Of a stretch of 64,000 nt of DNA, positions 44,891-56,599 are shown one piece after another; within the stretch, counting starts at the first letter, position 1, and each line of letters starts with the position of its first letter. The position numbers and the translations under genes were made by a program. The DNA lies in NCBI RefSeq assembly GCF_963678635.1, contig NC_087064.1, positions 30,721,740 to 30,785,739 on the forward strand, read 5' to 3'. Origin of the DNA: Symsagittifera roscoffensis (lineage: Eukaryota > Xenacoelomorpha > Acoela > Convolutidae). The notes under the pieces were generated by a model. The model had not been told where the DNA came from. It saw only the letters and a list, made by a program, of their open reading frames with translations, and ran no database searches.

Positions 44891-45584
44891 ATATCTTGAT
44901 AACTTGTACTGGTGATTTTTCTAGACTTTCTGTTGTAAAATGTTTTGAATTTATGCACATTCCAGCATCAAATTGCGAAACGATCAGTTTAGATAGACTC
45001 GTTTTAGAAACAACCTATAGACGTGCTAATATACTGGTGTTTTTGCACGGCAGGACCCACGTAGTTCGAGAGATCGGGCCACAAATGGAGGACCGATTTT
45101 TTAGCAGAACAGTTTTGTAGCAAAAAAAGTGAATTTAGTTCTTTTAGTAGGCTTTGAATAACAGCTTTTTGGAGGCAGCACAAATTGAGGCATAAAAGAT
45201 TGAGTGAAGTAAAATGGCGCGCAATCTGGGGTTGAGCTCCCCTAATTAAGACAATTATCTCACGGTTTGTCAACAAAGTTCTAAGCTAAATAAGTAGTTT
45301 AACGGCAAACTCTTATTCACACGCAGTTTTCTTCTCGTGCCGGATGTAAGCGCAGCTGAACGAAACGGAGCAAGCGTAATCTAGTTGCCAATGGCGTGTT
45401 TGAAATTAGCGTTTTTACTGTTGTTTTGTTTCGAGTCTGCTGAAAAACCGGTCTGCTAAAAAACCTAGCCCCCCCAAAATGAACCAGAATTGCTCCAATT
45501 AAAGGAAAACCAACCCATGCATATATATTTTTAACTTTGTTTGAAAGTCGGAGCAAAAATAGTACAAATTAAGTTCAAACCTGC

Positions 45585-46221
45585 CCGGGTTGACGTCCAT
45601 AAAAGAAAATGCTTGTCATACAATTTCACATATGGCGATTCTGGAAAAAATGCTTATCATACAATTTGATACAAATTTTAAAAACTGTATTAAACGTTTT
45701 TAGAGAAATACTTCTGTTCTATTTCCATCTTTTGAATCTTTCTGCTCAATAAAAAGATGTTTTTAATTTTGGTCAAAAATGTTTATCATAATATTTTCAT
45801 ATATGAAAATTGTATGATAAGCATTTTGCTATAGAAAAAATAAAATCTTCAAAATTAATTTAACGATGTTTCTTGATAAATTTACATGAGTTTTAAAAAA
45901 GATTTATTAAAGAATGCATTTTGACTCTCAAAAACATGATTTTAATTTTGGTCAAAAAAATATATGAAAATTGTATGATATGCATTTTTTCATAAGCAAA
46001 AACACAAATTTGAGGTAAAAACTTTTTAATCCCTTTTTTGGTTAAAAATTTGCTTTTGTGCTCAAATATAAATGATAAAAATGCTTATCATACAATTTCA
46101 TAGTATGGAAAAAATGCCTATCATAATATTTCATGGTGTGGAAAAAATGTTTATCATGCTTTTTTTCATAGTGTGTTTTTCGGTCTATGAAATAGTATGA
46201 CAAGCATTTTTTTCAACCCGG
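45585..46221. mobile_element. TIR element with iterated ATGCTTATCATACAATTT motifs
   Basis: Short inverted ends CCGGGTTGA (45585-45593) and TCAACCCGG (46213-46221). The interior has about ten copies of ATGCTTATCATACAATTT in both orientations, many followed by CATATATGAAA or GTGTGGAAA. No protein. A degenerate related cluster lies at 13080-13190. Confidence 0.65.
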
Positions 46222-47240
46222 TTATAGATGCTTAATTAATTAATTTTTACTTCATCATCTAATTTTCCTCAACATTGCATTCATTGCCTCAAATACTCGC
46301 CAAGCTGCTTCATGCTTTTTTCACTCGTTATTTGTTTGTTTAATTTCTCACTTAAGGACAATTAAGGTCACTGTTTAGATCAAACGAGTCTGCTTGTCGT
46401 TCACATGTTAAACATAAAAATAACAAAAAGTCAGAACAATCAAAGCTTTGCTTTGATATTTGTTAGTTAAAATCAATTGTTGAGATGAATCGGATCAAGT
46501 TAAGACCCACAACCCCCCCTCCCCCCAAAGAAACCAAGTTAGGATCCTCCATCCCAGCGTTCACTTTAAATTAAATTTGTGAAGCGCAGCGTGTAAAATG
46601 CTCTATTCTGATTGGCTGAAAAATCGAACTCATAACCAAGTTAACATCTTCACCCCTAAACGTCCTTTTAATGATTATTATAACCGCATTTACAACTTTA
46701 AAAAAATAGACTCATAGGTCTGATTGAAGAAATCCCCCAGCACCAAATGAATTTATGTTCCTATTTTATAAACTGTGAGATCTTCGCCATTGAGACATTG
46801 CCAAAAACACTGCGAGTTTTCCTGAAAATTAAAAAATCAAAACGGATCTACTTAACAATCTCCCACCCTATTGTATCTACTAAAGAAACTCCACTCGTGT
46901 AAATAAAAACAGTAAATTTGCACTAGAGCGATGTATGTAAATTCAAGTTTTGTTGCATTCTGAGTGGTCGAAAATTCACTGCAAGTAATCTTCTTGACAA
47001 TCCCCCTTTTCTTGAAGGGGGGGGGGGGATTGTTAAGTAAACCATCAAAACAAACATGGTAATATATTGTTTTAACTGGATGTATATCATATCATGTTCA
47101 CTAGATCTTGATTGCTTAAAATGAAGTTATCTAGGAAAAGGGTTTTTTTATTTGAAGCTGTGTGGAAACGAAACGTTATGTTGGTAAACTCTGGAAAACT
47201 ATTTACGATGAAAAAAAACTTATTGCATACTTAACCACTG
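46222..47240. other. Gene-free stretch before the Ty3/gypsy element
   Basis: No gene. Includes an imperfect inverted repeat around a run of about twelve G (CTTGACAATCCCCC..GGGGGATTGTTAAG, 46995-47036) and a C-rich patch near 46512. Confidence 0.4.
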
Positions 47241-47534
47241 TGGTGTGGTGTGTCTAACGGTATCGTTATGACGTCATCATAGTATTACTTTCAATGCTAG
47301 TTATTAATCGTGCTAATCTTGCCTATTGGCTATCAAGGTCGCTACCGACCTGTCAATCTATACTCCATTCATCATTAAGTGCGCTCACTCACTCTGTCTC
47401 AATGTATGAAAGATGCAAGTTGAACTCTAGAATTTGGTCATGACATTATTTATATCATTTACATTATTTACAATCTATCTATTCTAAACAAGGTGAATTG
47501 AGTCTTGTTTAAACTGGTATTCCTCAGTAAACCA
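47241..47534 (+). repeat. 5' LTR of the Ty3/gypsy element
   Basis: 294 bp, starts TGGTGTGGTGTGTC and ends CAGTAAACCA. It lacks one ATTATTTAC unit present in the 3' LTR. Confidence 0.95.
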
Positions 47535-47535
47535 A

Positions 47536-48613
47536 ATGGCGCAGCCAGCAGTTTCGATTTCGGAGGATCGGACTGACCTGTTAGGTGTTCCCGTATTCTG
47601 GCATAAACCAACAGCGGATCCACCCAGCAGCCGGGATTCTTGGATAGGCCAATTCAACTTAGCAATCACCCTGAGAGAAAAGTTGTGACCCACGTGAGTT
47701 ATTGAAACCACCGGGTGGGGTACATGATGATCCTGTTCCAAAACCAGAAGCTGTGGGGGTGGATGAGGATGCGGCAGCAATTGCGAATCGTATTGCACGA
47801 AACGATGCAGCCGTACGAATAGTGACGGAAATGAATGAAGAACGCCGGGCAAAAGATCCCAGAGTAGCACCAGGTGTGTTCTACTATGAAGTTGAGCAAC
47901 GAATTAAATCTCGTTTATTCTTTTCGCTTGGCTCAGAAGGGAGGAAAAGGTTCCTCCAAAATTACCCACATGCGGATTTCAGTGCAATATCATTTCAGGA
48001 ATTTCATGAATTCTGTGTACTCCTTTTCAAGAAAGAGAAAAATTACATTATCGAACGTTTGCAAAAGTACAACGCCGTACATTCAGATCGTGAAGGTTTG
48101 GAAGCTTTTTATTTGCAACTGACAGGACAGGCCGCCCTGTGTGGATGGACAATTGATCAGGAAAAAGAAGTTGTAAGAGATATCTTCATTGCCAAGATGA
48201 GATATAAAGACATTCAGAGAGAATTGTGTATTCGCCCAGGTACCACTCCAGAAGAGACGCTGAAATCAGCGTTGCTGCAGGAAAAAGGGGCACAAACCGC
48301 CACTGATCTGCAAAAGCAACTTGGGAGTTCGGCTTCGATGGGCAGTTTTTCCCAGTCAGGAGCCAATTCGGGTCAGAACACCCGCATAAAACAAGAACCT
48401 ACATTTTCTGTCCAAGGGAAGAAATTGTCAGATAGATTCAATCGGGCTCAGAACAATAAGTCGAAGGGGACCAACGAGAAAGCGAAAATATGTTATTTTT
48501 GCGGTAACAGGTTTTCGACAAATCATAAGCAAAGTTGTCCAGCCAGAAATGTGATTTGTAGGAATTGTAGTAAGAAGGTCACTTCGCAAAATGCTGTAAT
48601 TCCAAGAACGTAG
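47536..48613 (+). pseudogene. gag: gag (broken): capsid and zinc-knuckle protein
   Basis: ATG at 47536 opens a frame beginning MAQPAVS that meets TGA near 47685. The Gag homology continues in another frame to 48613, so one base appears to have been gained near 47681-47685. The matrix/capsid-like part is charged and helical. A Cys/His region follows at about 48490-48590: a first cluster C-x2-C-x7-H-x3-C, then C-x2-C at the start of a CCHC knuckle that is interrupted by a second frameshift near 48577. The ATG lies inside the primer-binding site. An alternative is that Gag starts elsewhere, but no other ATG precedes the conserved part. Confidence 0.8.
47537..47545 (+). promoter_or_regulatory. 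Primer-binding site (tRNA-Ser-like)
   Basis: TGGCGCAGC starts two bases after the LTR. It is complementary to the 3' end expected of a serine tRNA ending GCTGCGCCA (from memory of tRNA-Ser sequences). The match stops after nine bases, so the assignment is tentative. It overlaps the gag start codon. Confidence 0.6.
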
Positions 48614-49065
48614 CGAACGTAGAAGCTGAGTCAGTTGAGACGGTGGAAGAAAATTGTAATTTCATCACATCCGATAGTGAGTCAGAGTTTGCTGTTTTGT
48701 CAGTGGCGTCAGAAGAACCGAGTCGTCCCATTGCGTCAGTGAAGAAGTTGGAGGTGGTTAATGCTGCTACGGTCAAGTTACGCTCTATTCAGATAACACT
48801 TCGTTGTGGGAAGACGTTCTTCAAGGCAACGGTGGATACTGGAAGCCCTTCTTCTTTCGTAAATAAGAAGACAGCAGACTACATCGTGAAAACTGTACCG
48901 TCAGCCAAAGATTTTAGCAATCAGGAACGTCCAATCGACACGGTATATGTTGACTACAATAGGAAAAGAATTGAACTGATGGGTACATTGATATTGGATG
49001 TGTCATCATTAGGTTGGCATGTCAAATCGGCAAAGTTTCTAATTTTGGAAAATCGTACACGATGA
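48614..49065 (+). pseudogene. pol: Retropepsin-type aspartic protease
   Basis: The frame continuing from the second half of the gag zinc region carries an intact catalytic DTGS at 48835-48846. It ends at an in-frame TGA (49063-49065), after which the same frame carries on into the reverse transcriptase, so the stop is a nonsense mutation within pol. The protease would cleave the Gag-Pol polyprotein. Confidence 0.85.
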
Positions 49066-50027
49066 TTATTAGTTTTGGACTTGCAGTCCCAGTTGGGGGT
49101 GAGAACAACGCAAGTTAGACCAGAAAGGTCTTTGGTGGGTGAAGTATCCCTATCAAACCTGAATGAGACGTCAGAGTCTTGGAAAACACATTTCCATCAG
49201 AAGTTTCATCGTGTATTTTCCAGAGTAGGTAGAGCCAAAAATCACCAAGTATTCTCTACATTCAAGTCTCCGCTTGTTTCGATTCAGGAGAAAGGAAGGC
49301 GGGTTTCAGTGCATATCCAAGATAAAGTTGGCCTGGAAATTCAGACGTTAATTCAAGAAGGCCACGTGGTCAAACTTAACAAATGTACAAGCGAACATTT
49401 TATCTCTCCGGCTAAAATTACGGCTAAAAAGGATGGTTTCGTGAAATTGGCTCTGAAAGCAAAGCCTATGAATGATCAGATTCATAAGAACCAATATCAG
49501 ATGCCGAATTTGTTGGAACTGTTGGACTCGGCAGCCCAGATAATCACATCGGACAAATTAGGTGATGTTTGGTTTACGTCCCTAGATTTGAAATATGCAT
49601 TCAGTCAGATTCCGCTCAGTAATGAAGTTAGTCGTCATTGCAACTTTAATATCGTCTGTGGAGAGCAAACTGGCACGTATCGGTTTAAAACTGGGTTTTA
49701 TGGGTTAACGGACATGCCAAAAGAATTCCAAAAAGCAATGGACAATACCCTCCAGGGCTTATCGGGAGTTTTCTGTTTTTTGGACGATTTTTTGATAGTT
49801 TCGAAAGGATCAATCAATGATCACAATATTCTTGTAAATAAAGTGATAACTCGTTTGGATAAAGAAGGTTTCGCTCTGAAATTGTCGAAATGCGATTTTT
49901 TGATGAATCAACTATCTTGGTTGGGTTACGACATTGACTCAGAAGGCTATACCCCGAAACGTTATAAAATTGATGCAGTATTAGCTCTGGAGTCTCCTAA
50001 GTCGGTCAAGCAACTTCGTTCAGCTTG
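49066..50027 (+). pseudogene. pol: Reverse transcriptase domain
   Basis: Same frame as the protease. It shows the fingers/palm order expected of Ty3/gypsy RT: SLDLKYAFSQIPL with the first catalytic Asp, then the GFYGLTDMPKEFQKAMD block, then FLDD at 49777-49788 with the catalytic Asp pair. The thumb end is cut by a frameshift near 50020-50027, where the continuation switches frame. Confidence 0.92.
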
Positions 50028-50730
50028 AGCGACTTAGGAGTTGTAAATGGCATACTCAACCAATTACAACGTTTTCTATCAAACCTTCAGGTCCATTCGG
50101 ACCAGTTGCGCCTTTCCTTGAAAGCAAGTAATAAAAGCAAGTTTGTGTGGGGGGAGGGCCAACAAACGGCCTTTTGGAATATTTTGCAATTGATAGCGAA
50201 TATCACAAAGATGTATCATTATGACCAAAATCGGAATTCGCGAGTGAAGTGTGACGCCAGTCATAGTGGTTTGGGTGCTGCTTTAGAACAGGAAATAGAA
50301 AAAGATGTTTGGGTTCCTATTGCATTTGCGTCGCGTTTCCTCAATGACCAGGAAAAGAAGTATAGTACTAATGAGTTGGAACTTCTAGCAATTGTGTGGT
50401 CATGTGAGCACTTTCGTAACTATTTGTTGGGTAATCATTTTGTGGTTCTAACGGATTATAAAGCGATTATTTCGGCGTTAAAGGCCAACAGAGGTAATAA
50501 AACTCATCAATCTCGATTAACCAGATTGGCTGATAGATTATTGATTTTGACTTTGATATTTTCCACATTTCTGGATGTAAATTGGGTATAGTGGATTATT
50601 TATCTCGTTTTCCAACGTTTGAGGCGCCACGACCAAGCAGTTTTGATGAACAATATGTAGTCAAGTGTATCAGTCAATTCTTTGATGCGTGCGATTATCT
50701 GGATGGATGGTTTGAAGTTGTTCTTTTTTA
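50025..50730 (+). pseudogene. pol: RNase H domain and start of linker
   Basis: After the frameshift the connection domain and RNase H continue: Asp in CDASHSG (50250-50270), the STNELELLAIVW block with the catalytic Glu, then VVLTDYKAI with the next Asp. A frameshift near 50540 moves the conserved end (DYLSRFP) to a third frame, which stops in a T-run near 50730. All four parts are recognisable, so decay is recent. Confidence 0.88.
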
Positions 50731-51441
50731 GAAGAATCATCCGATATTTCGAAGAACAGTCAAAATTTCGTTTTATCTAATTCGATAAATTTAATCGAGC
50801 CAATGGATTTCGGTCAGCCTCGAGCCAATTGTCCCGTTCGGGGTACTTCATTAATTTCATCTAAAGATATTGGAAATTTGTCGGTAGAGGGCGTCATAAA
50901 TCAGAACATTCCAACTACGTCTCAAGGCATAAAATCGGTAGAGGGCGACGAATATTTTGACTTTGGCTATACCGAACTGTTAAAACAATTAAATGCGCTT
51001 GTCACTCCTCCACTAGAGGGCGTCAGGATTTCTGGTTTTAAATTTAGCCAATCAGCGTTGAGCTGGTTCATGTACGGTTTTGTAATTTTCTCAGCGTGGA
51101 TCACAAATTATCTGCCAATTTTGACTTTAGTGTGGATTATCAGTACGGTCATTAGTGTTTTGGATTTATTATCATCGTCCGTGGTTCTTTTTGATCTTGT
51201 TTCAATTTATTGGAATTTTTGGTGTGTAATCCTATTATTGGGCGTTTTTCATTTTCAGACTGTGATGGGTATTAACACCAAAAACGCGAACGATAGCTTT
51301 GAGCAACTACTCAACCAATTTATTCCGATCAATCAACATTGGTTTTCGTCGGATCGTGCCAGGCCGCGGTTTTGCACGGGGGCAGTGCGTCCAAAGAGGT
51401 CGACTACGCTACAGCGTGGTGCGGCGTTGAGGGGTCAATAA
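50731..51441 (+). pseudogene. pol: Long pol linker with hydrophobic segments (RNase H to integrase)
   Basis: An open frame lies between RNase H and integrase and is in the same frame as the integrase, separated from it only by TAA at 51439-51441. It has about 212 codons from ATG 50803. It contains a hydrophobic block (coding about 51040-51260) with two or three potential membrane spans rich in Trp, Leu, Ile and Val, then a basic stretch. Ty3/gypsy linkers are usually shorter and polar. It may be a genuine domain of this family or an inserted, decayed sequence. Confidence 0.55.
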
Positions 51442-52704
51442 GCCCGAATACTGGCCAATTTTAGATCAAAAAGGCTCAAAAAACTCAAATCAGTAAATCG
51501 TGATGTTCAGTCAGTCCAAAGTTTGGAAATTCTGAAGTCATCAGTGGTAGCTCAGGGCCAGAAATCACTAACCGGTTTGGTGGGCATTTTGGATTTCGAT
51601 GTGTTGTCGGAACTTACGGATGAAGACTCCAGCCTATGCTTGATGAAACGGGCACTTATTAACCGGGACTATGAAGGATTTTGTCGTATTGACCCATATA
51701 TAAAATCCTTTTGGCATTGTGCAGCGGTGGTTAATGGCTGTGTGGTCGTGGACAATAGGATTGCTATTCCCATGTGTCTTAGGAAACCGTTACTGTCTCG
51801 GCTACATAGGTCGCATGCGGGTCAGTTAGCCATGCTTGACGCTGCGCAATACATATGGTGGCCTCGAATGCATCGAGATATTGTCCAGCTATGTAAAGAT
51901 TGTCCCCAGTGCACGAAGTTTGGTAAGAATTTGAACGCGAACGCTTCATTTAACTCTACCAAACCTTTACCCCTTTTATCTGGTCCTAATGAACAGCTTC
52001 AGCTCAATTATGCGGGTCCTCTACTCGATTCGAATGGTAACAGAATTTGTTTCTTGGTCGCGATTGACCGTTACTCTAAATATCCGTCGGCTATGATTAC
52101 ACGTTCTACGGGGGGACGGAAGATCATTAAATTTCTTAAAACGTACATTCAACAGCATAGTATTCCGGAATCTATCAAAACTGACCAATATTTCGGCTTT
52201 AAGAACAAATTAGTGCAAGCCTTTTGTAAAGATAAAAATATTGCCCAATACTTCTGCCCGGTGGGGGATCATCGTGGTTGTGGTCTAGTGGAACGGTCGA
52301 TCCAAACTATTAAGCGTCGTTTGGGTGCTTCGCGATTGAGCTCGGATTTTTCAAATGTTCAGGACACGCTTAGAAATATAACTGAAGATATTCGGATAAC
52401 AAAAAATTCTGTTACTGGGGTTTCACCTTTTGAGCTTCATTTCGGTCGTCCTCCGAATACGGAGTTATCTATTGCTGCAGCGCGTTTGTCTACGGGCGTT
52501 AATTTAGATAACCAACAATTGGAGCGTGACCTACTAACACCTGAACAGCGTCGGGAGCAGTGCGACAGCCGACCAAGAATAAAATTAGTCAAGAAGGGGC
52601 AGTCAAGCCCGACAGTGTCACCCTACTTTGGGGTACCGACGGAGTCAGTTGCGGACACACCTCACTATTGTGCGCTTGAGAGTCTGGCTCAATCCGCAAA
52701 TTAG
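51442..52704 (+). pseudogene. pol: Integrase domain with altered first catalytic residue
   Basis: The HHCC zinc-binding domain is visible (LHRSHAG and CKDCPQC). In the core the second Asp (KTDQYF) and the Glu (GLVERS) are present, but the position of the first catalytic Asp is Asn (AAT at 52006-52008, in LQLNYAGP). This should abolish strand transfer. The frame ends at TAG 52702-52704 and continues without shift into the C-terminal tail. Confidence 0.88.
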
Positions 52705-53866
52705 TGGCTGACTTTGAAGAAGTCCTTAACGCATCAAGAGGGGGTCAAAGCTCTTAAGACGCTGACAGAACGGAACCAAGTTCTCGCAGCTACCCTACGT
52801 TCAAACTTGTCTGCTGGGACGCTCAGGTTCAGGAATCAGATGACAACTGAACAAATCCGTCTGTCATTACCAAAACGTAATTTGGATTACTTAGTGTTGA
52901 ATGAACCAAATAAAGTCGAGATTTTTAGGAAATTTCTGAATAGGAAGTCTGGTCGAGAACTTTTCAAACCTTTTAAGGGCAAAACTGTGCAGATTACTGG
53001 GTCCACATATATTTCTGACAAGGGGAAAGTGATTAGAAGAAATCACCTTGCAATACGTCTTAAATCAACGAATCTAAGTTTTTCAGGCAAGCCAGCAACG
53101 CTTGTAAAGAAGGGGCAAAAACTACCCATTGTTTCATCTTCGCCTTCATCGTCAGAGGACAATCGGCCTTCAAAACCAACTAGTTCTCGTCAACGAATTT
53201 TGGCCAAAACTGTGGACGTACCTGCTCGTCCGCAGTTCCCGTCTCTGGTGTCTGCGTCTACGCCATCTCGTGCTAAAATTATCTCGTCTAAATCAAAGCA
53301 CAACTTAGTATCGGAGGCTCCAGGAGTTCAAGCTATTCCTTATCCTCAACATTCTACTCCAGTAGTAGATTTAACGGCTTCTTCGTCCACTTCAGGAAAC
53401 CAAGGAACGGAGGTTCCCATCAGTATCATACCGAAGTCACCATCTCCCACTAAAGACAAACTTTTATTATGCGCAGATCTTATTCCTATTTCTTCGGACG
53501 ATGAGTCATTGGTTCCAAAGCTACAAGAGTGCACGTCGTCAAATTTGGCATCATCGGGTCTTCCTACCCGAGATGTCTCTGGCTTAATTTCTGAACCGGT
53601 CGGAAATATTTTGTCATCATCGAACTCACGGCAGTCCAATCAGACATTCCGTGAATGTCGTCCAAGCTACTTTGTTTACTTCCCCGTCAACTTCTGTTTC
53701 GCCGGACAGGAGAGTTCGTTTTGCCGTGGCTAACCAAGAGCCAGATGTTCAAGTGGGGCAGTCCCGGGTGGTTCTACCCAATGAGTCTGAAGGTTTAAGC
53801 AAAAAATTTACTCGTTTTCCGAAAAAGAGCTCATTGGATCATCCTTTGCGTCGTTCAGACAAATAA
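52705..53866 (+). pseudogene. pol: Ser/Pro-rich C-terminal tail of pol
   Basis: In frame with the integrase across one stop, a basic segment (about 52780-53130) is followed by a Ser/Pro/Thr-rich low-complexity region. A frameshift near 53650 moves the last 70 codons to another frame, ending at TAA 53864-53866. No chromodomain or clear GPY motif is seen. No env gene follows. Confidence 0.6.
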
Positions 53867-54058
53867 AACTCTCCTGTTATTCAAACTCGTCTAATCATAT
53901 AAAACATTACCAGTATATTTCCTTAAGTTATATCCGCCAATCTTGTAAACTTATATTAGTGCTTCATCGGTTACAAGAAGTTCTGTTAAACGGCAGTGAG
54001 TGTATGTGTAGTTATTCTTAATCTTAAGAAATTCAAATGTCCATTTGAATTTTTCCCT

Positions 54059-54071
54059 AGAAGGGGAAACG
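54059..54071 (+). promoter_or_regulatory. Polypurine tract
   Basis: AGAAGGGGAAACG lies immediately before the 3' LTR, the expected site of plus-strand primer formation. Confidence 0.8.
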
Positions 54072-54374
54072 TGGTGTGGTGTGTCTAACGGTATCGTTAT
54101 GACGTCATCATAGTATTACTTTTAATGCTAGTTATTAATCGTGCTAATCTTGCCTATTGGCTATCAAGGTCGCTACCGACCTGTCAATCTATACTCCAAT
54201 CATCATTAAGTGCGCTCACTCACTCTGTCTCAATGCATGAAAGATGTAAGTTGAACTCTAGAATTTTGTCATGATATTATTTATATCATTTACATTATTT
54301 ACATTATTTACAATCTATCTATTATAAACAAGGTGAATTGAGTCTTGTTTAAATTGGTATTCCTCAGTAAACCA
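54072..54374 (+). repeat. 3' LTR of the Ty3/gypsy element
   Basis: 303 bp, same ends as the 5' LTR, with one additional ATTATTTAC unit. Confidence 0.95.
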
Positions 54375-56599
54375 CAACGACACAGATGAAAATTTTTTTT
54401 CTTGAATGAAGCTACAGTTTTTTGGTTTTTAAATCAACCACTGTAGTGTTTGTCAATCTACAACCAATATCTATTTTTTTCCCTAAAACTTTTACTTAAA
54501 AAAATTATATATCATAATTTTATACTCTATGTCATATTTTAAATCATATGTTTCATATCAATACTTCATAAATATCTACCAACAGTTTTTTGCCAAACAT
54601 TTTGGTTGTTTGATTAAACAAGCCCTAAAAAGTACTTTCTTGAGATTTTAAGGTGATTCGCAAAGCTCAAGCCATTGTCTAAAGATTTTTTGTATGCAAT
54701 AACCATAATTCAGCAACTTGACCCCAAATTTTGCTACATCTGTTTTACTGGCCGACTTTCTTTGGTATTTATTGACAAACAAAAATTACTGTGAACAAAG
54801 ACGAAATATACTGCGGACAGAAATTGTATTTGAACGATCGTTCCTGTCACAAAAAATGTTTAATTAGGTCACTGAACAAAAACGGACGTTTTTTATTCTA
54901 TTTACAAAACTTCATTCAATACTATTTTATTGAATAAAACTTTATTCAATACTATTTTATTGAAGAAAACTAACAAATAAAAACTGACATTATCAGTGTT
55001 ACCAGTATGTTTGTTTTTGATAAAAAATAGTAAGAGCGATTGTCGCAATGTTCACTTGAACATATCACCGAAAATTACCATGCTGGGTCTCTGACATAAG
55101 CAGGAGATGATTCAAAGTTTATTTCAATTGCACTCTGAGTATTTCAACTGATGTTTTTTGGACAAAAAAGGTAGTCTAGGCTAATTAAACTCCAAGATAA
55201 TTGGCTTCAAAAAGCAACATACCTTGAAAAAAAACCTGCAAAAAATCATTATAAATTAAAAAAGAAAACAATTTTTTGAATGCCAATATTTGTTTTTTTT
55301 TTGCCAGGAATTTTCTTTAGAAGAACAAATATACTAACTTGTGTTTACTAAAAACAAATTAGTTGACAGAGTTCAAGTGTTGACATTCTGAACGAAGAAC
55401 TACAGAGAAAAACAAGTTGTTTGAACTTCAGCGACGGATATTAAATGGAAAGTAATCGGCGGAATTTTTAAGCTAAAAAAGAAAGGTAATCATCTTTTAA
55501 AGTGACAGAAAAGCTGAAAGTAATCACCGGTAGCACAAAATATTCCAAAGCGAGCGACAGTTAAATTGTTTTTCAACTGAATACACAAGACGATGTTAAC
55601 ACAGTTGATCATCGTTACTGGTAGGAGAGCCTGAGACCTGAAAAAATGCACAGCAATTCCCAAGAAAAGGCATTCTTAAACAATTTCAGTATTGGTCGGC
55701 CAGAAATGGATGTCGTAAAATAATACTGAAGGTGGGAGTAACGGTGCCGCCCTCGGCACACTACTGCCTGAGACATATTTTAAAAAATAAATAGCAGAAA
55801 ACAATTGCGTGAACTTGTCTTAACGAAGCCCTGATTTTGCTTCGTTGACTACACACCACAGCCGACCATAATATATCGTGCATGGTATAATTAAGCCAAT
55901 TAGCTAGCCTCCAGTATGGAATGTTTTTGTAGTGAGGGATAATTCGCCTCAGCGTTACATTTTCAGCTTCAAACTATAAGACGAGCAGTTGGTCTGAACA
56001 AAAAAACCTCTCCGGGAATCTAAATTCCTCATTTTCTTCCAATGTCGGTGCAAAAAAAAACAGCTTTTTTAGAGAATCCCTAACAATTGTTTTCAAGCCC
56101 TGTTGCAGGATCCGTGAAAAAAAAAACAAGAAACTAAAATTTGACCCCCTAATTATATTTACTAAAACCTTCCAAAAATTTTAATTAGGGCAAATGTTCG
56201 ACTGGCTTTTAGGATCTATAGAACAGTGATCTTTCAAAAACATAGCATGGCTCAGCTCAGCTTAGAACCATTTCACAAACTGATTAAATCACTGCTTACT
56301 ATAAATCGAGGATTTTTTATCCCAGATTGTTCAATTGGCAATCTTTGAGCCCATGAAAACACAGGTGAAAATACTTTAGATTCAAGCTCAAGACGTCAAA
56401 TCGTTTAGGTTGATATGAAATATTTTTGTCAGAATTTGATAGTTGAGAAGAAATCATTTGTGTGTAGAAAAAACCATCCGAACAAAATATTCCGACACTT
56501 TTTACATATGTTGGAGCCACAGGCACGGAGTGACAGGCTTAAGTTAAAATTCACTTTGATTTAGTTCTAAAAACTCGTTGTTATCGACTAGGATGTAGA
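54375..56599. other. Gene-free stretch after the Ty3/gypsy element
   Basis: No gene. A ~29-bp tandem pair (TTCAATACTATTTTATTGAA) lies at 54912-54970. A MITE-family fragment of the hAT-like type is at about 55690-55760. A single arm of the CACAGGTGAA repeat lies near 56330-56375. Confidence 0.4.

Larger units (their letters stand above)
47241..54374 (+). mobile_element. Complete but mutated Ty3/gypsy LTR retrotransposon (7.1 kb)
   Basis: Two LTRs (47241-47534 and 54072-54374) with TG..CA ends flank a primer-binding site, gag, protease, RT, RNase H, integrase and a polypurine tract in the Ty3/gypsy order. The LTRs differ by about eight substitutions and one 9-bp repeat-unit indel (about 2.7 percent). 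The coding region has several frameshifts and at least three in-frame stops, so this copy is inactive. Expected 4-5-bp target duplications are not evident (CACTG left, CAACG right). It is unrelated in detail to the env-bearing element at the left of the window. Confidence 0.95.

Noticed and set aside
44896-45556. Several 70-90-codon frames on both strands
   Set aside because: No homology or codon pattern, and the region neighbours an old dispersed repeat.
47232-54380. Target-site duplication of the Ty3/gypsy element
   Set aside because: CACTG and CAACG match at only three of five positions, so no duplication can be claimed.
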